A DNA stretch of 64,000 nt from Pseudomonas sp. H3(2019) (GCF_007713465.1 NZ_VMSG01000009.1:62001-126000), one strand, 5' to 3'; positions 43,952 to 56,976 are shown, counted from the first letter of the stretch. Numbers and translations: made by a program. The notes: generated from the letters alone by a model not told the origin.

Positions 43952-45235
43952 ATGTCTCGTTCCGAAACCCTGTTTGCCAATGCTCAGAAACACATTCCCG
44001 GCGGCGTGAACTCGCCTGTGCGTGCCTTCAAGAGCGTCGGCGGCACGCCGTTGTTCTTCAAACACGCCGAAGGCGCCTACGTGACGGACGAAGACGACAA
44101 GCGTTATGTCGATTACGTCGGCTCCTGGGGCCCAATGATTCTCGGCCACAGCCACCCGGACGTGCTCGACGCAGTGCGCAAGCAGCTTGAGCACGGTCTG
44201 TCCTACGGCGCCCCGACCGAGATGGAAACCGAGATGGCCGACCTGGTCTGCTCGATCGTGCCGTCAATGGAAATGGTGCGCATGGTCAGCTCCGGCACCG
44301 AAGCGACCATGAGCGCCATTCGCCTGGCCCGTGGTTTCACCGGCCGCGACAGCATCATCAAGTTCGAAGGCTGCTACCACGGTCACTCCGACAGCCTGTT
44401 GGTGAAGGCCGGCTCCGGCCTGCTGACCCAAGGCGTGCCAAGCTCTGCCGGGGTTCCTGCCGCCTTCGCCAAACACACCCTGACGCTGCCATTCAACGAC
44501 ATCGATGCCGTTGCAAAAATGCTTGCCGAAGTCGGCCAGGAAGTGGCGTGCATCATCGTCGAACCCGTAGCGGGCAACATGAACTGCGTGCCGCCAGCGC
44601 CGGGTTTCCTCGAAGGCCTGCGTACCCTGTGTGACAAACACGGCGTGGTGCTGATTTTCGACGAAGTGATGACCGGTTTCCGCGTGGCACTGGGTGGGGC
44701 TCAGGCGTATTACGGCGTAACCCCGGACCTGAGCACCTTCGGCAAGATCATCGGGGGCGGCATGCCGGTCGGCTGCTTCGGCGGCAAACGCGAAATCATG
44801 TCGCACATCGCACCACTGGGCCCGGTTTACCAGGCAGGCACCCTGTCGGGTAACCCACTGGCGATGGCCGCCGGCCTGACCACCCTGCGCCTGATCAGCC
44901 GCCCGGGCTTCCACGCTGAACTCAGCGAGTACACCAGTCGCCTGCTCGATGGCCTGCAACAACGTGCCGATGCTGCTGGCATTCCGTTCGTGACCACCCA
45001 GGCTGGCGGCATGTTCGGCCTGTATTTCAGCGGCGCCGACGACATCGTGACCTTCGATGACGTGATGGCCAGCGATGCCAACCTGTTCAAACGCTTCTTC
45101 CACCTGATGCTCGAAGGTGGCGTGTACCTGGCACCAAGCGCCTTCGAAGCCGGTTTCACCTCGATCGCTCACGGCGAAGCCGAGCTGAAACTGACGCTGG
45201 ACGCCGCTGAACGTGCATTCGCTGCGTTGAAGTAA
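43952..45235 (+). CDS. hemL: Glutamate-1-semialdehyde 2,1-aminomutase
   Basis: This 427-residue PLP enzyme makes 5-aminolevulinate for haem. [15 protein letters not shown] opens the protein, [16 protein letters not shown] is the cofactor-phosphate site, and the PLP Lys is in [13 protein letters not shown]. The length matches the family. The ATG at 43952 has GAGAG upstream; the earlier in-frame codon at 43892 lies inside thiE. A hairpin ends the transcript. Confidence 0.95.
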   Translation: MSRSETLFANAQKHIPGGVNSPVRAFKSVGGTPLFFKHAEGAYVTDEDDKRYVDYVGSWGPMILGHSHPDVLDAVRKQLEHGLSYGAPTEMETEMADLVCSIVPSMEMVRMVSSGTEATMSAIRLARGFTGRDSIIKFEGCYHGHSDSLLVKAGSGLLTQGVPSSAGVPAAFAKHTLTLPFNDIDAVAKMLAEVGQEVACIIVEPVAGNMNCVPPAPGFLEGLRTLCDKHGVVLIFDEVMTGFRVALGGAQAYYGVTPDLSTFGKIIGGGMPVGCFGGKREIMSHIAPLGPVYQAGTLSGNPLAMAAGLTTLRLISRPGFHAELSEYTSRLLDGLQQRADAAGIPFVTTQAGGMFGLYFSGADDIVTFDDVMASDANLFKRFFHLMLEGGVYLAPSAFEAGFTSIAHGEAELKLTLDAAERAFAALK

Positions 45236-45244
45236 GCGATAGAC

Positions 45245-45275
45245 GCTGACGTCGACGATTGTCGGCGTCAGCTTT
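45245..45275 (+). terminator. Terminator after hemL
   Basis: GCTGACGTCGAC and GTCGGCGTCAGC form a 12-bp stem with one G-U pair and loop GATT, followed by TTTATCC. The U tract is short. Confidence 0.65.
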
Positions 45276-45458
45276 ATCCCACATGCCGACCTTATTTCTT
45301 ACGCAACACCGATAATTCCCCAAAAAGCAGCAGATATAATCCCCGCGCGGCAGAAAAACGAGTAAAGACTTTGTAAGGTGGGTCCTGCTTATTTCATAAT
45401 GCGCGCTTATTGGATCCCTCGACGGGTCCGCGCGCCCTTCAGAGGTAAGTCGATTCCC

Positions 45459-46013
45459 ATGAACCGCACCGGCCGCGCCCTTGCACTGGGCTGCCTGTTG
45501 CTCCTTCAGCCCCTGCTCGCGCACGCACAAGCAGGCGGCAACTCGTTGTTGATCCCAGCGATGGGTCGTTGCACCCTCAATACCCAGCCTGAAGACCTGA
45601 AGGAGGCGCTCGCCGCCTGCCAGAAAGCGTCGGACGCCGGGGATGCAGAAGCGCAATACGAGTTGGGCGAGTTCTACTACGAAGGCAAACGCGTACCGCG
45701 CGACCTCAATCAAGCCCTGAGTTACTTCGAAAAAGCTTCGCTGCAAGGCCACGCTCAAGCGCAATTCAAACTCGGCATCATGTTCTTCCATGGCGAAGGC
45801 GTGCCGGCCAATAACGTTCAGGCGTATATCGTGCTGAAAATGGCCGCGGTCAACGGCGCGGAAGATGCGCTGGACACCGCCGACGAAGTCGCCGAGCACA
45901 TGCAACGCGATGAGCTGGAAGTTGCTACCCAGGTGCTGGGGCAAATTTTCCGTAAATACCTGATGGAACTGCAAAGCGCCGACGGGCGTACGCCTTTCTC
46001 ACCTCTTCCTTAA
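45459..46013 (+). CDS. Exported Sel1-repeat (TPR-like) protein
   Basis: This 184-residue protein has a signal peptide (residues 1-24, ending LLAHAQAGG). Two Sel1 repeats follow: AEAQYELGEFYYEGKRVPRD..ALSYFEKAS and AQAQFKLGIMFFHGEGVPAN..AYIVLKMAA. Such repeats usually hold envelope protein complexes together. The partner is unknown. The ATG at 45459 has AGAGGTAAG upstream; the earlier ATG at 45378 lacks one. It is a single gene between hemL and a family A repeat. Confidence 0.8.
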   Translation: MNRTGRALALGCLLLLQPLLAHAQAGGNSLLIPAMGRCTLNTQPEDLKEALAACQKASDAGDAEAQYELGEFYYEGKRVPRDLNQALSYFEKASLQGHAQAQFKLGIMFFHGEGVPANNVQAYIVLKMAAVNGAEDALDTADEVAEHMQRDELEVATQVLGQIFRKYLMELQSADGRTPFSPLP

Positions 46014-46025
46014 GGTAGTCAGCTA

Positions 46026-46123
46026 GTTCCCACGCTCTGCGTGGGAATTCATCCAGCGACGCTCTGCGTCACCCGACGCAGAGCGTCGGCAGCGGCATTC
46101 CCACGCAGAGCGTGGGAACGATC
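46026..46123. repeat. Family A REP-like element, full length
   Basis: Outer hairpins GTTCCCACGC.. (46026-46048) and their mirror (46098-46123) flank two inner hairpins built on GACGCTCTGCGTC and CGACGCAGAGCGTCG. It fills the gap between the convergent Sel1 and DUF1820 genes. Confidence 0.88.
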
Positions 46124-46133
46124 ACTCAATCAA

Positions 46134-46463
46134 CTACTTCTCAGGCATCGGCATCGGAAACGGCATGACATTGCCGACCGCGCCACGGGCTTCGCTGATT
46201 TTCGGGGTGCCCATACGCTCGACTTCGTCGATGCGCACAATCGAATGCATCGGCACAAAACTGCGCACCACGCCCTCGAACTGAGCCTTGAGCTTCTCTT
46301 CGCTCGGATCGACGACCACTTGCGTGCGCTCGCCAAAGACGAACTCTTCCACTTCCAGAAAGCCCCACAGATCACTTTGATAGATCTGCTTGGCGTACAT
46401 TTCGAACACCTGGCCCTGGTTGAGGAAAATCACCTTGTAGATTGGAGCTTCACGTTTGGTCAT
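46134..46463 (-). CDS. DUF1820-family protein
   Basis: This 109-residue soluble protein contains IYKVIFLNQGQVFEMYAKQI and VVVDPSEEKLKAQFEGV, the pattern of DUF1820. It is short, acidic and beta-rich with a Pro/Met-rich tail (MPFPMPMPEK). The function is unknown. The ATG at 46463 fits the family; longer in-frame extensions run into the divergent miaB region. The gap to miaB holds both promoters. Confidence 0.8.
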   Translation of the reverse strand: MTKREAPIYKVIFLNQGQVFEMYAKQIYQSDLWGFLEVEEFVFGERTQVVVDPSEEKLKAQFEGVVRSFVPMHSIVRIDEVERMGTPKISEARGAVGNVMPFPMPMPEK

Positions 46464-46598
46464 GGTGGGCGAGTAACACATCGAGGGATAAAAATGAGGG
46501 CGCGAACTATAGCATAGCCGCTGGACGCACGACGGTAGGAACCTGGGGACTTGTTCCCTATAATGCGCGGTTCTTTGAATCACGTGATGAACCCGTCC

Positions 46599-47927
46599 AT
46601 GGCCAAGAAGCTTTATATCGAAACCCACGGTTGCCAGATGAACGAGTACGATAGCTCGCGCATGGTCGATCTGCTGGGCGAACATCAGGCCCTGGAAGTG
46701 ACGGCGCGCGCCGAAGACGCAGATGTCATCCTGCTCAACACCTGCTCGATTCGCGAACGCGCCCAGGACCGGGTGTATTCCCAGCTGGGCCGCTGGCGCG
46801 AACTGAAGCTCGCCAACCCGGAAATGGTCATCGCCGTCGGCGGTTGCGTGGCCAGCCAGGAAGGCGCGGCAATCCGCGACCGTGCGCCCTATGTCGACGT
46901 GGTCTTCGGCCCGCAGACCCTGCATCGCCTGCCGGAAATGATCGACGCCGCACGCCTGACCAAGCTGCCGCAAGTCGACGTCTCGTTCCCGGAAATCGAA
47001 AAATTCGACCACCTGCCGGAACCGCGTATCGATGGCCCAAGCGCCTACGTTTCAGTGATGGAAGGTTGCAGCAAGTACTGCACGTTCTGCGTAGTGCCCT
47101 ATACCCGCGGTGAAGAAGTCAGCCGGCCGTTCGATGACGTGATTGCCGAGATCATTCACCTGGCCGAGAACGGCGTGCGTGAAGTCACCCTGCTCGGGCA
47201 GAACGTCAACGGCTACCGTGGCCTGACCCACGATGGACGCCTGGCCGATCTGGCCGAGCTGATCCGCGTGGTGGCGGCCGTCGATGGCATCGACCGCATC
47301 CGCTACACCACGTCGCACCCGCTGGAGTTCTCCGACAGCCTGATCCAGGCCCACGCCGAAGTGCCAGAACTGGTCAAACACCTGCATTTGCCGGTGCAAT
47401 CGGGTTCGGACCGGATTCTTGCGGCGATGAAGCGCAACCACACGGCACTCGAATACAAATCGAAATTGCGCAAGCTGCGCGCCGCCGTGCCGGGTATTTG
47501 CATCAGCTCGGACTTTATCGTCGGCTTCCCCGGCGAGACCGAAAAAGACTTCGAACAGACCATGAAGCTGATCGAAGACGTCGGCTTCGACTTCTCCTAC
47601 TCGTTCGTCTACAGCCAGCGCCCGGGCACCCCGGCTGCCGACCTGGCCGACGAAACCCCGGAAGAGCTGAAAAAAGAGCGCCTGAACGCCCTGCAGCATC
47701 GCCTCAACCAGCAAGGCTTCGAGATCAGCCGACAAATGGTCGGTTCGACCCAGCGGATCCTGGTGACCGATTACTCGAAAAAAGACCCGGGCGAACTGCA
47801 AGGCCGGACCGAGAATAATCGAATCGTAAACTTTCGCTGCGACAATCCGACCTTGATCGGCCAGTTCGCAGACGTGCACATCGACGCCGCACAGCCGCAC
47901 TCGCTGCGTGGTTCGCTGATTAGATAA
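46599..47927 (+). CDS. miaB: tRNA-2-methylthio-N6-dimethylallyladenosine synthase
   Basis: This 442-residue radical-SAM methylthiotransferase converts i6A37 to ms2i6A37. The N-terminal domain has the auxiliary-cluster cysteines Cys12, Cys49 and Cys83; the radical-SAM motif is Cys157-x3-Cys161-x2-Cys164 (GCSKYCTFC). The TRAM domain forms the last 65 residues. The ATG at 46599 ([12 protein letters not shown]) matches E. coli; the frame extends further up. It is followed by a family B repeat pair and then the ybeZ operon. Confidence 0.96.
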   Translation: MAKKLYIETHGCQMNEYDSSRMVDLLGEHQALEVTARAEDADVILLNTCSIRERAQDRVYSQLGRWRELKLANPEMVIAVGGCVASQEGAAIRDRAPYVDVVFGPQTLHRLPEMIDAARLTKLPQVDVSFPEIEKFDHLPEPRIDGPSAYVSVMEGCSKYCTFCVVPYTRGEEVSRPFDDVIAEIIHLAENGVREVTLLGQNVNGYRGLTHDGRLADLAELIRVVAAVDGIDRIRYTTSHPLEFSDSLIQAHAEVPELVKHLHLPVQSGSDRILAAMKRNHTALEYKSKLRKLRAAVPGICISSDFIVGFPGETEKDFEQTMKLIEDVGFDFSYSFVYSQRPGTPAADLADETPEELKKERLNALQHRLNQQGFEISRQMVGSTQRILVTDYSKKDPGELQGRTENNRIVNFRCDNPTLIGQFADVHIDAAQPHSLRGSLIR

Positions 47928-47940
47928 CACCACACTCCAC

Positions 47941-48030
47941 TGTGGGAGCGAGCCTGCTCGCGATGACGCCAGGTCAGACAACATAGATGTTGAATGTCAG
48001 ACCGTCATCGCGAGCAGGCTCGCTCCCACA
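47941..48030. repeat. Family B REPIN (inverted REP pair)
   Basis: TGTGGGAGCGAGCCTGCTCG.. (47941-47968) and its exact inverse (48003-48030) flank a 34-base spacer. Here the CCCACA ends face outward. It lies in the 204-base gap between miaB and ybeZ. Confidence 0.9.
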
Positions 48031-48131
48031 GGGTTGGTGCTTGATGTAGGGTTATTTAAGAGCTTTCGCACCCAGGCCTCTGGCGTTATCCTTGATTTAT
48101 CTCCATTGCCCCAGGGCGGCTAAAAACAACC

Positions 48132-49151
48132 TTGAACGCACCCATAGAACCACATCGTTTCATCCTCGAGCCCTTTGAGGCTCATCGCTTCGCCAATCTG
48201 TGCGGGCAATTCGACGAGCATTTGCGCTTGATCGAACAGCGCCTGGCGATCGTGATCCGCAATCGCGGCAATCAGTTCGAATTGATCGGCGAACTCAAGC
48301 ACACCACCTCCGCGGAAAACCTTCTGCGCCGCCTCTACCGTGAAACCAAGGGTAGCGAGCTGTCGCCAGACATGGTTCACCTGTTCCTGCAGGAATCGGC
48401 CGTGGAAGAAATGGACAACCATTCGCCCGCCGAACCCTCCGTCGCCTTGCGCACCAAAAAAGGCATGATTCGCCCTCGCGGCTTGAATCAGCAGCGCTAC
48501 GTGAAGGAAATCCTGGGCAACGATATCAACTTCGGCATCGGCCCGGCCGGTACCGGCAAGACCTATCTGGCCGTTGCCTGCGCAGTCGATGCGCTGGAGC
48601 GCGAGCAGATCCGCCGCATCCTGCTGGTACGTCCAGCAGTCGAGGCAGGCGAGAAACTCGGCTTCCTGCCCGGCGACCTGTCTCAAAAAATCGACCCGTA
48701 CCTACGCCCGCTGTATGACGCGCTGTACGAAATGCTCGGCTTTGAATACGTCGCCAAGCTGATCGAACGTCAGGTTATCGAAGTCGCGCCACTGGCTTAC
48801 ATGCGTGGCCGTACGCTGAACAACAGCTTCATCATCCTCGACGAAAGCCAGAACACCACCGTCGAACAGATGAAGATGTTCCTGACACGGATCGGTTTTG
48901 GCTCGACCGCGGTCATCACCGGTGACATCACCCAGATCGACCTGCCAAAAGGCACCAAGTCCGGGCTGATTCATGTGATCGACGTGCTCAAGGAAGTACC
49001 GGGCATCAGTTTTACCCACTTCAAACCCAAAGATGTCGTTCGCCACCCGCTGGTGCAGCGCATTGTCGAAGCCTATGAGCGTTTCGAAAATCGCCTGATT
49101 GACGAACCTGCAACACTTTCCACCGAAAAGGACAATCGCCACGATGCTTGA
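48132..49151 (+). CDS. ybeZ: PhoH-like ATPase YbeZ
   Basis: This 339-residue protein has an N-terminal KH-like RNA-binding region (1-110) and a PhoH ATPase domain with Walker [16 protein letters not shown] and Walker [12 protein letters not shown]. YbeZ works with YbeY in rRNA maturation. The start is TTG at 48132; no ATG gives the family N-terminus ([14 protein letters not shown]). Its end overlaps ybeY by eight bases, so the two are coupled. It opens the conserved ybeZ-ybeY-corC-lnt operon. Confidence 0.93.
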   Translation: MNAPIEPHRFILEPFEAHRFANLCGQFDEHLRLIEQRLAIVIRNRGNQFELIGELKHTTSAENLLRRLYRETKGSELSPDMVHLFLQESAVEEMDNHSPAEPSVALRTKKGMIRPRGLNQQRYVKEILGNDINFGIGPAGTGKTYLAVACAVDALEREQIRRILLVRPAVEAGEKLGFLPGDLSQKIDPYLRPLYDALYEMLGFEYVAKLIERQVIEVAPLAYMRGRTLNNSFIILDESQNTTVEQMKMFLTRIGFGSTAVITGDITQIDLPKGTKSGLIHVIDVLKEVPGISFTHFKPKDVVRHPLVQRIVEAYERFENRLIDEPATLSTEKDNRHDA

Positions 49152-49644
49152 GCTTGAGCTTGATCTGCAACTGGCGACCGAAGCGCCTGCTCCAAGCGAA
49201 GCCGAGTTCCGCCAATGGTGCGAACTGGCCCTGCGTCAGCGCAGCGCCGACTCCGAACTGACCATTCGCCTGGTCGACGAGGAAGAAGGCCGCGAGCTGA
49301 ACTACACCTGGCGTCAAAAGGATTACGCAACCAATGTGTTGTCGTTCCCTGCCGATGTGCCCGACGAGTTGCTGGATATCCCGTTGCTGGGTGATCTGGT
49401 GATCTGTGTCGCAGTGGTTGAGCGCGAAGCGGCCGAACAAGGCAAGGAGTTGAAGGCCCACTGGGCACATCTGGTCATTCACGGCTGCTTGCATCTGCTT
49501 GGTTACGACCATATAGATGATGAAGAAGCCGAAGAAATGGAAGCACTGGAACGAACGTTGCTTGCAGAACTGGGTCATCCTGACCCGTATGCGGACGACG
49601 AAACCGAAACATCCCCTATCGTGACAACAAAGGATTCAGAGTAA
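49144..49644 (+). CDS. ybeY: Endoribonuclease YbeY (16S rRNA maturation)
   Basis: This 166-residue UPF0054 metalloprotein has the zinc motif HxxxHxxxxxH in [13 protein letters not shown]. It acts in 16S 3'-end processing and ribosome quality control. The upstream strand includes [11 protein letters not shown], typical of the family. The ATG at 49144 lies within the last codons of ybeZ; the frame extends into ybeZ, but those residues are not conserved. corC follows after five bases. Confidence 0.95.
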   Translation: MLELELDLQLATEAPAPSEAEFRQWCELALRQRSADSELTIRLVDEEEGRELNYTWRQKDYATNVLSFPADVPDELLDIPLLGDLVICVAVVEREAAEQGKELKAHWAHLVIHGCLHLLGYDHIDDEEAEEMEALERTLLAELGHPDPYADDETETSPIVTTKDSE

Positions 49645-49649
49645 TCGCT

Positions 49650-50489
49650 ATGAGCGAAGATCGATCGAGCAACGGGCAAAAGTCCTGGCTGGGTAAACTC
49701 ACCCAGGCTTTTGCCCACGAGCCGAAAAACCGTCAGGAGCTGCTGGAGCTTCTGCGTGATGCCCACCAGAACAAGTTGCTGGACAGCGAAGCGCTGGCCA
49801 TCGTCGAGGGCGCCATCCAGGTCGCTGACCTGCAAGTACGCGACATCATGGTCCCGCGCTCGCAGATGGTCAGCATCAAGGCGACCCAGACACCCCGTGA
49901 ATTCCTCCCGGCCGTGGTTGAGTCCGCGCACTCGCGTTATCCGGTAATCGGCGAGAGCCACGACGACGTCATGGGCGTGTTGCTGGCCAAGGACTTGCTG
50001 CCGCTGATCCTCAAGGAGAACGGCGACAGCTTCAACATCAAGGATTTGCTGCGTCCGGCCACTTTCGTGCCCGAGTCCAAGCGTCTGAACGTGTTGCTGC
50101 GCGAGTTCCGCGCCAACCATAACCACATGGCCATCGTCATCGACGAATACGGCGGCGTGGCGGGCCTGGTGACCATCGAAGACGTGCTCGAGCAAATCGT
50201 CGGCGACATCGAAGACGAGCACGACGTTGAAGAAGACAGCTACATCAAGCCACTGCCAAGCGGCGACTTCCTGATCAAGGCCCTGACGCCGATCGAGAAC
50301 TTCAACGAGTTCTTCGACAGCGAATTCTCCGACGACGAATTCGACACCGTTGGCGGCCTGGTGATGAGCGCGTTCGGGCACTTGCCAAAACGCAACGAAA
50401 TCACTGAAATCGGCGCCTATCGCTTCCGCATCCTGAACGCCGACAGCCGTCGCATTCACTTGCTGCGCTTGACCCCTATAGCCCGCTAA
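49650..50489 (+). CDS. corC: CorC/HlyC-type CBS-domain protein
   Basis: This 279-residue cytosolic protein has two CBS domains (about 65-185: VRDIMVPRSQMVSI and IDEYGGVAGLVTIEDVLEQI). The C-terminal transporter-associated domain (about 200-275) includes DTVGGLVMSAFGHLP. CorC-type proteins affect magnesium and cobalt export. It sits between ybeY and lnt in the standard operon, eight bases before lnt. Confidence 0.93.
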   Translation: MSEDRSSNGQKSWLGKLTQAFAHEPKNRQELLELLRDAHQNKLLDSEALAIVEGAIQVADLQVRDIMVPRSQMVSIKATQTPREFLPAVVESAHSRYPVIGESHDDVMGVLLAKDLLPLILKENGDSFNIKDLLRPATFVPESKRLNVLLREFRANHNHMAIVIDEYGGVAGLVTIEDVLEQIVGDIEDEHDVEEDSYIKPLPSGDFLIKALTPIENFNEFFDSEFSDDEFDTVGGLVMSAFGHLPKRNEITEIGAYRFRILNADSRRIHLLRLTPIAR

Positions 50490-50497
50490 GGACTGAC

Positions 50498-52021
50498 ATG
50501 CGTTGGATCACCCGCCCCGGCTGGCCCGGTAACCTGCTGGCCGTGGCGGCCGGTGCACTCACCACCCTGGCCTTGGCGCCGTTCGATATCTGGCCGCTGG
50601 CGTTGCTGGCGGTCGGTTTTTTCTATGCCGGCCTTCGTGAACTGACACCTCGTCAGGCACTGGGTCGCGGCTGGTGTTTCGGTTTCGGCCTGTTTGGCGC
50701 GGGCACCAGCTGGATCTACTACAGCATCCACAACTTTGGTGGCGCTTCGATGCTGCTCGCCGGATTGCTGATGCTGGCGTTCACCGCCGCGATTGCCTGG
50801 TTCTTCGCCCTGCCCGCCTGGCTCTGGGCGCGCTGGTTGCGCCGTAACGAAGCGCCATTGGCCGACGCCTTGGCATTCGCGGCGCTGTGGGTGGGTCAGG
50901 AAGCGTTTCGTGGCTGGTTCCTCACCGGTTTTCCATGGCTCTATTCCGGTTACAGCCAACTCGACGGCCCGCTTTCCGGATTGGCGCCATTGGGTGGCAT
51001 GTGGCTGATTTCCTTCAGCCTGGCCCTGACCGCCGCGCTGGTGTACAACCTGCCACGCCTGATCAAGGCCGGACACAAAGGCTTTATCATCGCCGGCCTG
51101 CTGTTGCTGGCCGCGCCTTGGGTCATCGGCCTGTTACTCAAGGGCCACGCCTGGACCAGCCCTTCGGGCAATCCGCTGAGCGTCGCGGCGATTCAGGGCA
51201 ACATCGAACAAAGCATGAAGTGGGACCCGGCGCAGCTCAACGCGCAACTGGCGCTGTACCGCGACATGAGCTTCACCTCCAAACGTGTCGACCTGCTGAT
51301 CTGGCCGGAAACCGCAGTCCCGGTGCTCAAGGAGTCTGCCGAGGGCTACCTGAACATGATGGGCAGCTTCGCCGCTGAACGTAACTCGGCGCTGATTACC
51401 GGCGTGCCGATCCGCCAGGAAGTGCATCACGAGAAACGCTTCTACAATGGCATCACGGTGGTTGGCCAAGGCGATGGCACTTACCTCAAGCAGAAACTGG
51501 TGCCGTTTGGCGAATACGTACCGCTGCAAGAGCTGCTGCGCGGCTTGATTGCGTTCTTCGATCTGCCGATGTCGGATTTTGCCCGCGGCCCGGCTGATCA
51601 ACCGTTGTTGCAAGCCAAGGGTTATCAGATCGCACCGTTCATCTGTTACGAAGTGGTCTACCCGGAATTTGCCGCCAGCCTTTCGGCGCGCAGCGATTTG
51701 CTCCTGACCATCAGTAACGACACCTGGTTCGGCACCTCCATCGGCCCGCTGCAACACCTGCAGATGGCGCAGATGCGGGCGCTTGAGGCTGGCCGCTGGA
51801 TGATTCGCGCAACCAACAACGGTGTCACCGGGTTGATCGACCCCTTCGGCAAGATCACCGTGCAGATCCCGCAATTCGAACGCGGCATTCTCTACGGCGA
51901 CGTGGTGCCGATGCACAACCTGACGCCTTACCTGCAATGGCGCTCGTGGCCACTGCTCATCCTTTGCGCACTGCTGTTTGGCTGGGCACTGTTGGCCAGC
52001 CGGATCGCCAAGACGGTTTAA
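50498..52021 (+). CDS. lnt: Apolipoprotein N-acyltransferase
   Basis: This 507-residue inner-membrane enzyme adds the third acyl chain to lipoproteins. About seven N-terminal helices (to about 200) precede a nitrilase-fold domain. The catalytic triad is Glu in LLIWPETAVPVL, Lys in LKQKLVPFGEYVPL and Cys in APFICYEVVYPEF. A final helix closes the protein. The length fits the family. It is the last gene of the operon, followed by a family A element. Confidence 0.95.
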   Translation: MRWITRPGWPGNLLAVAAGALTTLALAPFDIWPLALLAVGFFYAGLRELTPRQALGRGWCFGFGLFGAGTSWIYYSIHNFGGASMLLAGLLMLAFTAAIAWFFALPAWLWARWLRRNEAPLADALAFAALWVGQEAFRGWFLTGFPWLYSGYSQLDGPLSGLAPLGGMWLISFSLALTAALVYNLPRLIKAGHKGFIIAGLLLLAAPWVIGLLLKGHAWTSPSGNPLSVAAIQGNIEQSMKWDPAQLNAQLALYRDMSFTSKRVDLLIWPETAVPVLKESAEGYLNMMGSFAAERNSALITGVPIRQEVHHEKRFYNGITVVGQGDGTYLKQKLVPFGEYVPLQELLRGLIAFFDLPMSDFARGPADQPLLQAKGYQIAPFICYEVVYPEFAASLSARSDLLLTISNDTWFGTSIGPLQHLQMAQMRALEAGRWMIRATNNGVTGLIDPFGKITVQIPQFERGILYGDVVPMHNLTPYLQWRSWPLLILCALLFGWALLASRIAKTV

Positions 52022-52029
52022 CCTCACAT

Positions 52030-52137
52030 GATCGTTCCCACGCTCTGCGTGGGAATGCAGCCAGTGACGCTCCGCGTCACAAGAGCGGACGCAGAGCGTC
52101 CGGGGAAGCGTTCCCACGCAGGAGCATGGGAACGATC
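52030..52137. repeat. Family A REP-like element, full length
   Basis: The outer hairpins (52030-52057 and 52110-52137) flank the inner hairpins TGACGC-TCC-GCGTCA and GGACGC-AGA-GCGTCC. It lies between the convergent lnt and YdcF-like stops. Confidence 0.9.
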
Positions 52138-52150
52138 AATCTTTTGACTC

Positions 52151-52912
52151 TCAGCGATAAAAAATCGAATACCCGATCTGCCCCACGGCCTCATTCAACA
52201 ACTGACCCGATCGCCAGATCGACTTGAACGTCGGCATCCAGCCGCCCAGCGGTTCGGCATTATCGGTGCCTAAAAAGCCCACTGGTGCCGGCACCACGGT
52301 AAATCCCGCCTGCTCGAAACTCCAGACGCTGCGCGGCATATGCCAGGCTTGCGTCACTACCACGACCCGCTTCAACCCCAAAGGCTCCAGCAACTCGGCA
52401 GTGAATTGAGCGTTTTCCCAGGTGGTGCGGCTACGCCCTTCCTGCCAACGAACCGTGACACCAAAATCATCCTGTAACGAATCAGCCATCAACTTCGCTT
52501 CAGTGGGCGGCGTGCCGTAATGCAAACCACCGCTGGTCAACACCGGCAAACCCGACGCCTTGGCCAGTCGCGCTGCGTAACGCTCACGCTCCAGCGCCAC
52601 ACCGGTCGGCTGATCGGCACCCCACGCAAGATCACCGCGTTCGCGCCCTGCTCCCAACACCACAATCACATCCGCGCGCTCGGCCAGCGTCGCCCATTCG
52701 CTGCGGGCCAGCGGGGCTTCACGCTCAAGGGCCTTGGCGCTCCACTGGACAACGACCGGCAAGCTCATCAACCAGAACCCACCGGCCCCCAAGGCAAAAC
52801 ACAGCCCCGCAAGGCGTGGTCTTGAGCGGCGCAACCACCAGGCAAGCGCAAGCAACAGCAAAAAAATACCGGGTGGCAGAAGCAGTTGTTTAACGAAATA
52901 ACGAAAGGGCAT
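52151..52912 (-). CDS. YdcF/ElyC-like (DUF218) membrane protein
   Basis: This 253-residue protein has two N-terminal helices (residues 9-27 and 34-50). The DUF218 domain contains ADVIVVLGAGRERG, GLPVLTSGGLHYG and VVVTQAWHMPRSVWSFEQAG. ElyC of this family supports peptidoglycan and undecaprenyl metabolism at low temperature; here the role is inferred only. The neighbour lnt is also an envelope gene. Confidence 0.85.
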   Translation of the reverse strand: MPFRYFVKQLLLPPGIFLLLLALAWWLRRSRPRLAGLCFALGAGGFWLMSLPVVVQWSAKALEREAPLARSEWATLAERADVIVVLGAGRERGDLAWGADQPTGVALERERYAARLAKASGLPVLTSGGLHYGTPPTEAKLMADSLQDDFGVTVRWQEGRSRTTWENAQFTAELLEPLGLKRVVVVTQAWHMPRSVWSFEQAGFTVVPAPVGFLGTDNAEPLGGWMPTFKSIWRSGQLLNEAVGQIGYSIFYR

Positions 52913-53048
52913 CGGGCACCTCCAGAGATGCCCGAAGCCTAAGTGGATTGAAGTAATGCGACAACTAAGATGGAAGGCCTTTTCATCAAAAAGCCATCAT
53001 GGGCGACTTCATGCGCCCGCTTGGGGCAACAAACATTTGCCTGATCAC

Positions 53049-53375
53049 TTACTTGACCAGCAGGGACCGGACCTTTACCGCGTCTCTGCGAGAGAGCTTG
53101 TCTTGCAACCAGATAATTTTCGCCGAACGGGGAACGTCCTTAGGCTTCACTGCTGCTTCTGATAACAAGCATCCTTGCGCCTCATGCTCACTACGGTCCA
53201 GATAAGCCATGATCAGTTCGAACTCTGCGCTGCTCAGCCCGCGAAGTTCCAGTTCCACCGGACGCTCATCGCGTAACCGGCCAGCTGTCCTTGCGGCATC
53301 CAGGGCCAGCCCCAGGCGCTCTATCAACTTTTCGTACAACTGCGGCTTAGTTACTTTTCGTTGTGACTCAACCAT
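53049..53375 (-). CDS. Conserved hypothetical protein beside leuS
   Basis: This 108-residue soluble protein contains YEKLIERLGLALDAARTAGR, LRGLSSAEFELIMAYLDRSE and a basic C-terminus (SLLVK). It is mostly helical, with no signal peptide or known motif. A strong ribosome-binding site (GAGGTGAGGG) lies before the ATG at 53375, so the gene is very likely real. It is divergent from leuS and follows the same strand as the YdcF-like gene 136 bases away. Confidence 0.65.
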   Translation of the reverse strand: MVESQRKVTKPQLYEKLIERLGLALDAARTAGRLRDERPVELELRGLSSAEFELIMAYLDRSEHEAQGCLLSEAAVKPKDVPRSAKIIWLQDKLSRRDAVKVRSLLVK

Positions 53376-53526
53376 CCCTCACCTCATTGAAGATAAGACT
53401 CACTCCCCATCTAGAGCTTAGCTTCGCTTAGCAAACCGTTCAGGTGCCGCGACCAACGGCCCTACACGTGTAATCAGGGTTTCCCTCGGTAGAGCGCGGT
53501 CATGTATGCTACGGCGCTTCCTGTAA

Positions 53527-56241
<2,715 letters not shown>

Positions 56242-56331
56242 TTGGATCAGGCGCAAGGTCGTATACCTGGCGCCGAACAGAACCTTTCGGGTCGCACGCT
56301 CGGCCCACATGGTTTCAAGGGGAGCAACAAG

Positions 56332-56937
56332 ATGATCAAACGCAATCTGCTAGTGATGGGGCTCGCTGTTTTGCTGAGCGCCTGCGGCTTCCAGCTGCGC
56401 GGTACCGGCACCACCGAACTGGCGATCAAGGAACTCGACCTGAGCGCGCGCAACTCGTATGGCGAAACCGTGACGCTGATGCGTCAGGTGCTTGAAAGCA
56501 GCGGCGTCAAAGTCTATGCCGGCGCACCTTACAAGCTGGTATTGACCAACGAACAGGAAAGCCAGCGTAGCCTCAGCTACTCCGGCGGTGGCCATTCGGC
56601 CGAGTATGAGCTGACCAACGTGCTGAACTATCAAATCGTGGGCCACAACAAGCTGTCCCTGCTCGACGACAAACTGCAAGTGCAGAAGGTCTTCATGCAC
56701 GACGGCAGCAACATCACTGGCTCCGATCAGGAAGCCAACGAAGTGCGCAAGGAAATGCGTCGCGACCTGGTGCAACGCATGATGCTGCGCCTGCAACAGC
56801 TTACCCCGGCTCAGCTTGATCAGTTGCAACAGTCTGCCGATGACCGTGCCAAAGCGGAAGCCGACGCGCTGGAAGCAGCCCGTAAAGCTGAAGCGAACAC
56901 TCCGCGTCAGTCACCTATGCAAGTGCCGACCGAGTAA
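56332..56937 (+). CDS. lptE: LPS-assembly lipoprotein LptE
   Basis: This 201-residue outer-membrane lipoprotein has lipobox LLSAC (Cys18) followed by GFQLRG, the family signature. It plugs the LptD barrel in LPS export. The C-terminal 40 residues are helical, Gln/Ala/Lys-rich and probably disordered, longer than in E. coli. AAGGGGAG lies before the ATG at 56332; the frame extends upstream to 56242. It sits between leuS and holA, the common order. Confidence 0.93.
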   Translation: MIKRNLLVMGLAVLLSACGFQLRGTGTTELAIKELDLSARNSYGETVTLMRQVLESSGVKVYAGAPYKLVLTNEQESQRSLSYSGGGHSAEYELTNVLNYQIVGHNKLSLLDDKLQVQKVFMHDGSNITGSDQEANEVRKEMRRDLVQRMMLRLQQLTPAQLDQLQQSADDRAKAEADALEAARKAEANTPRQSPMQVPTE

Positions 56938-56976
56938 GTCGTACGGGGCGCTCCGGCGCCCCGTTCGCCCTGTCTT

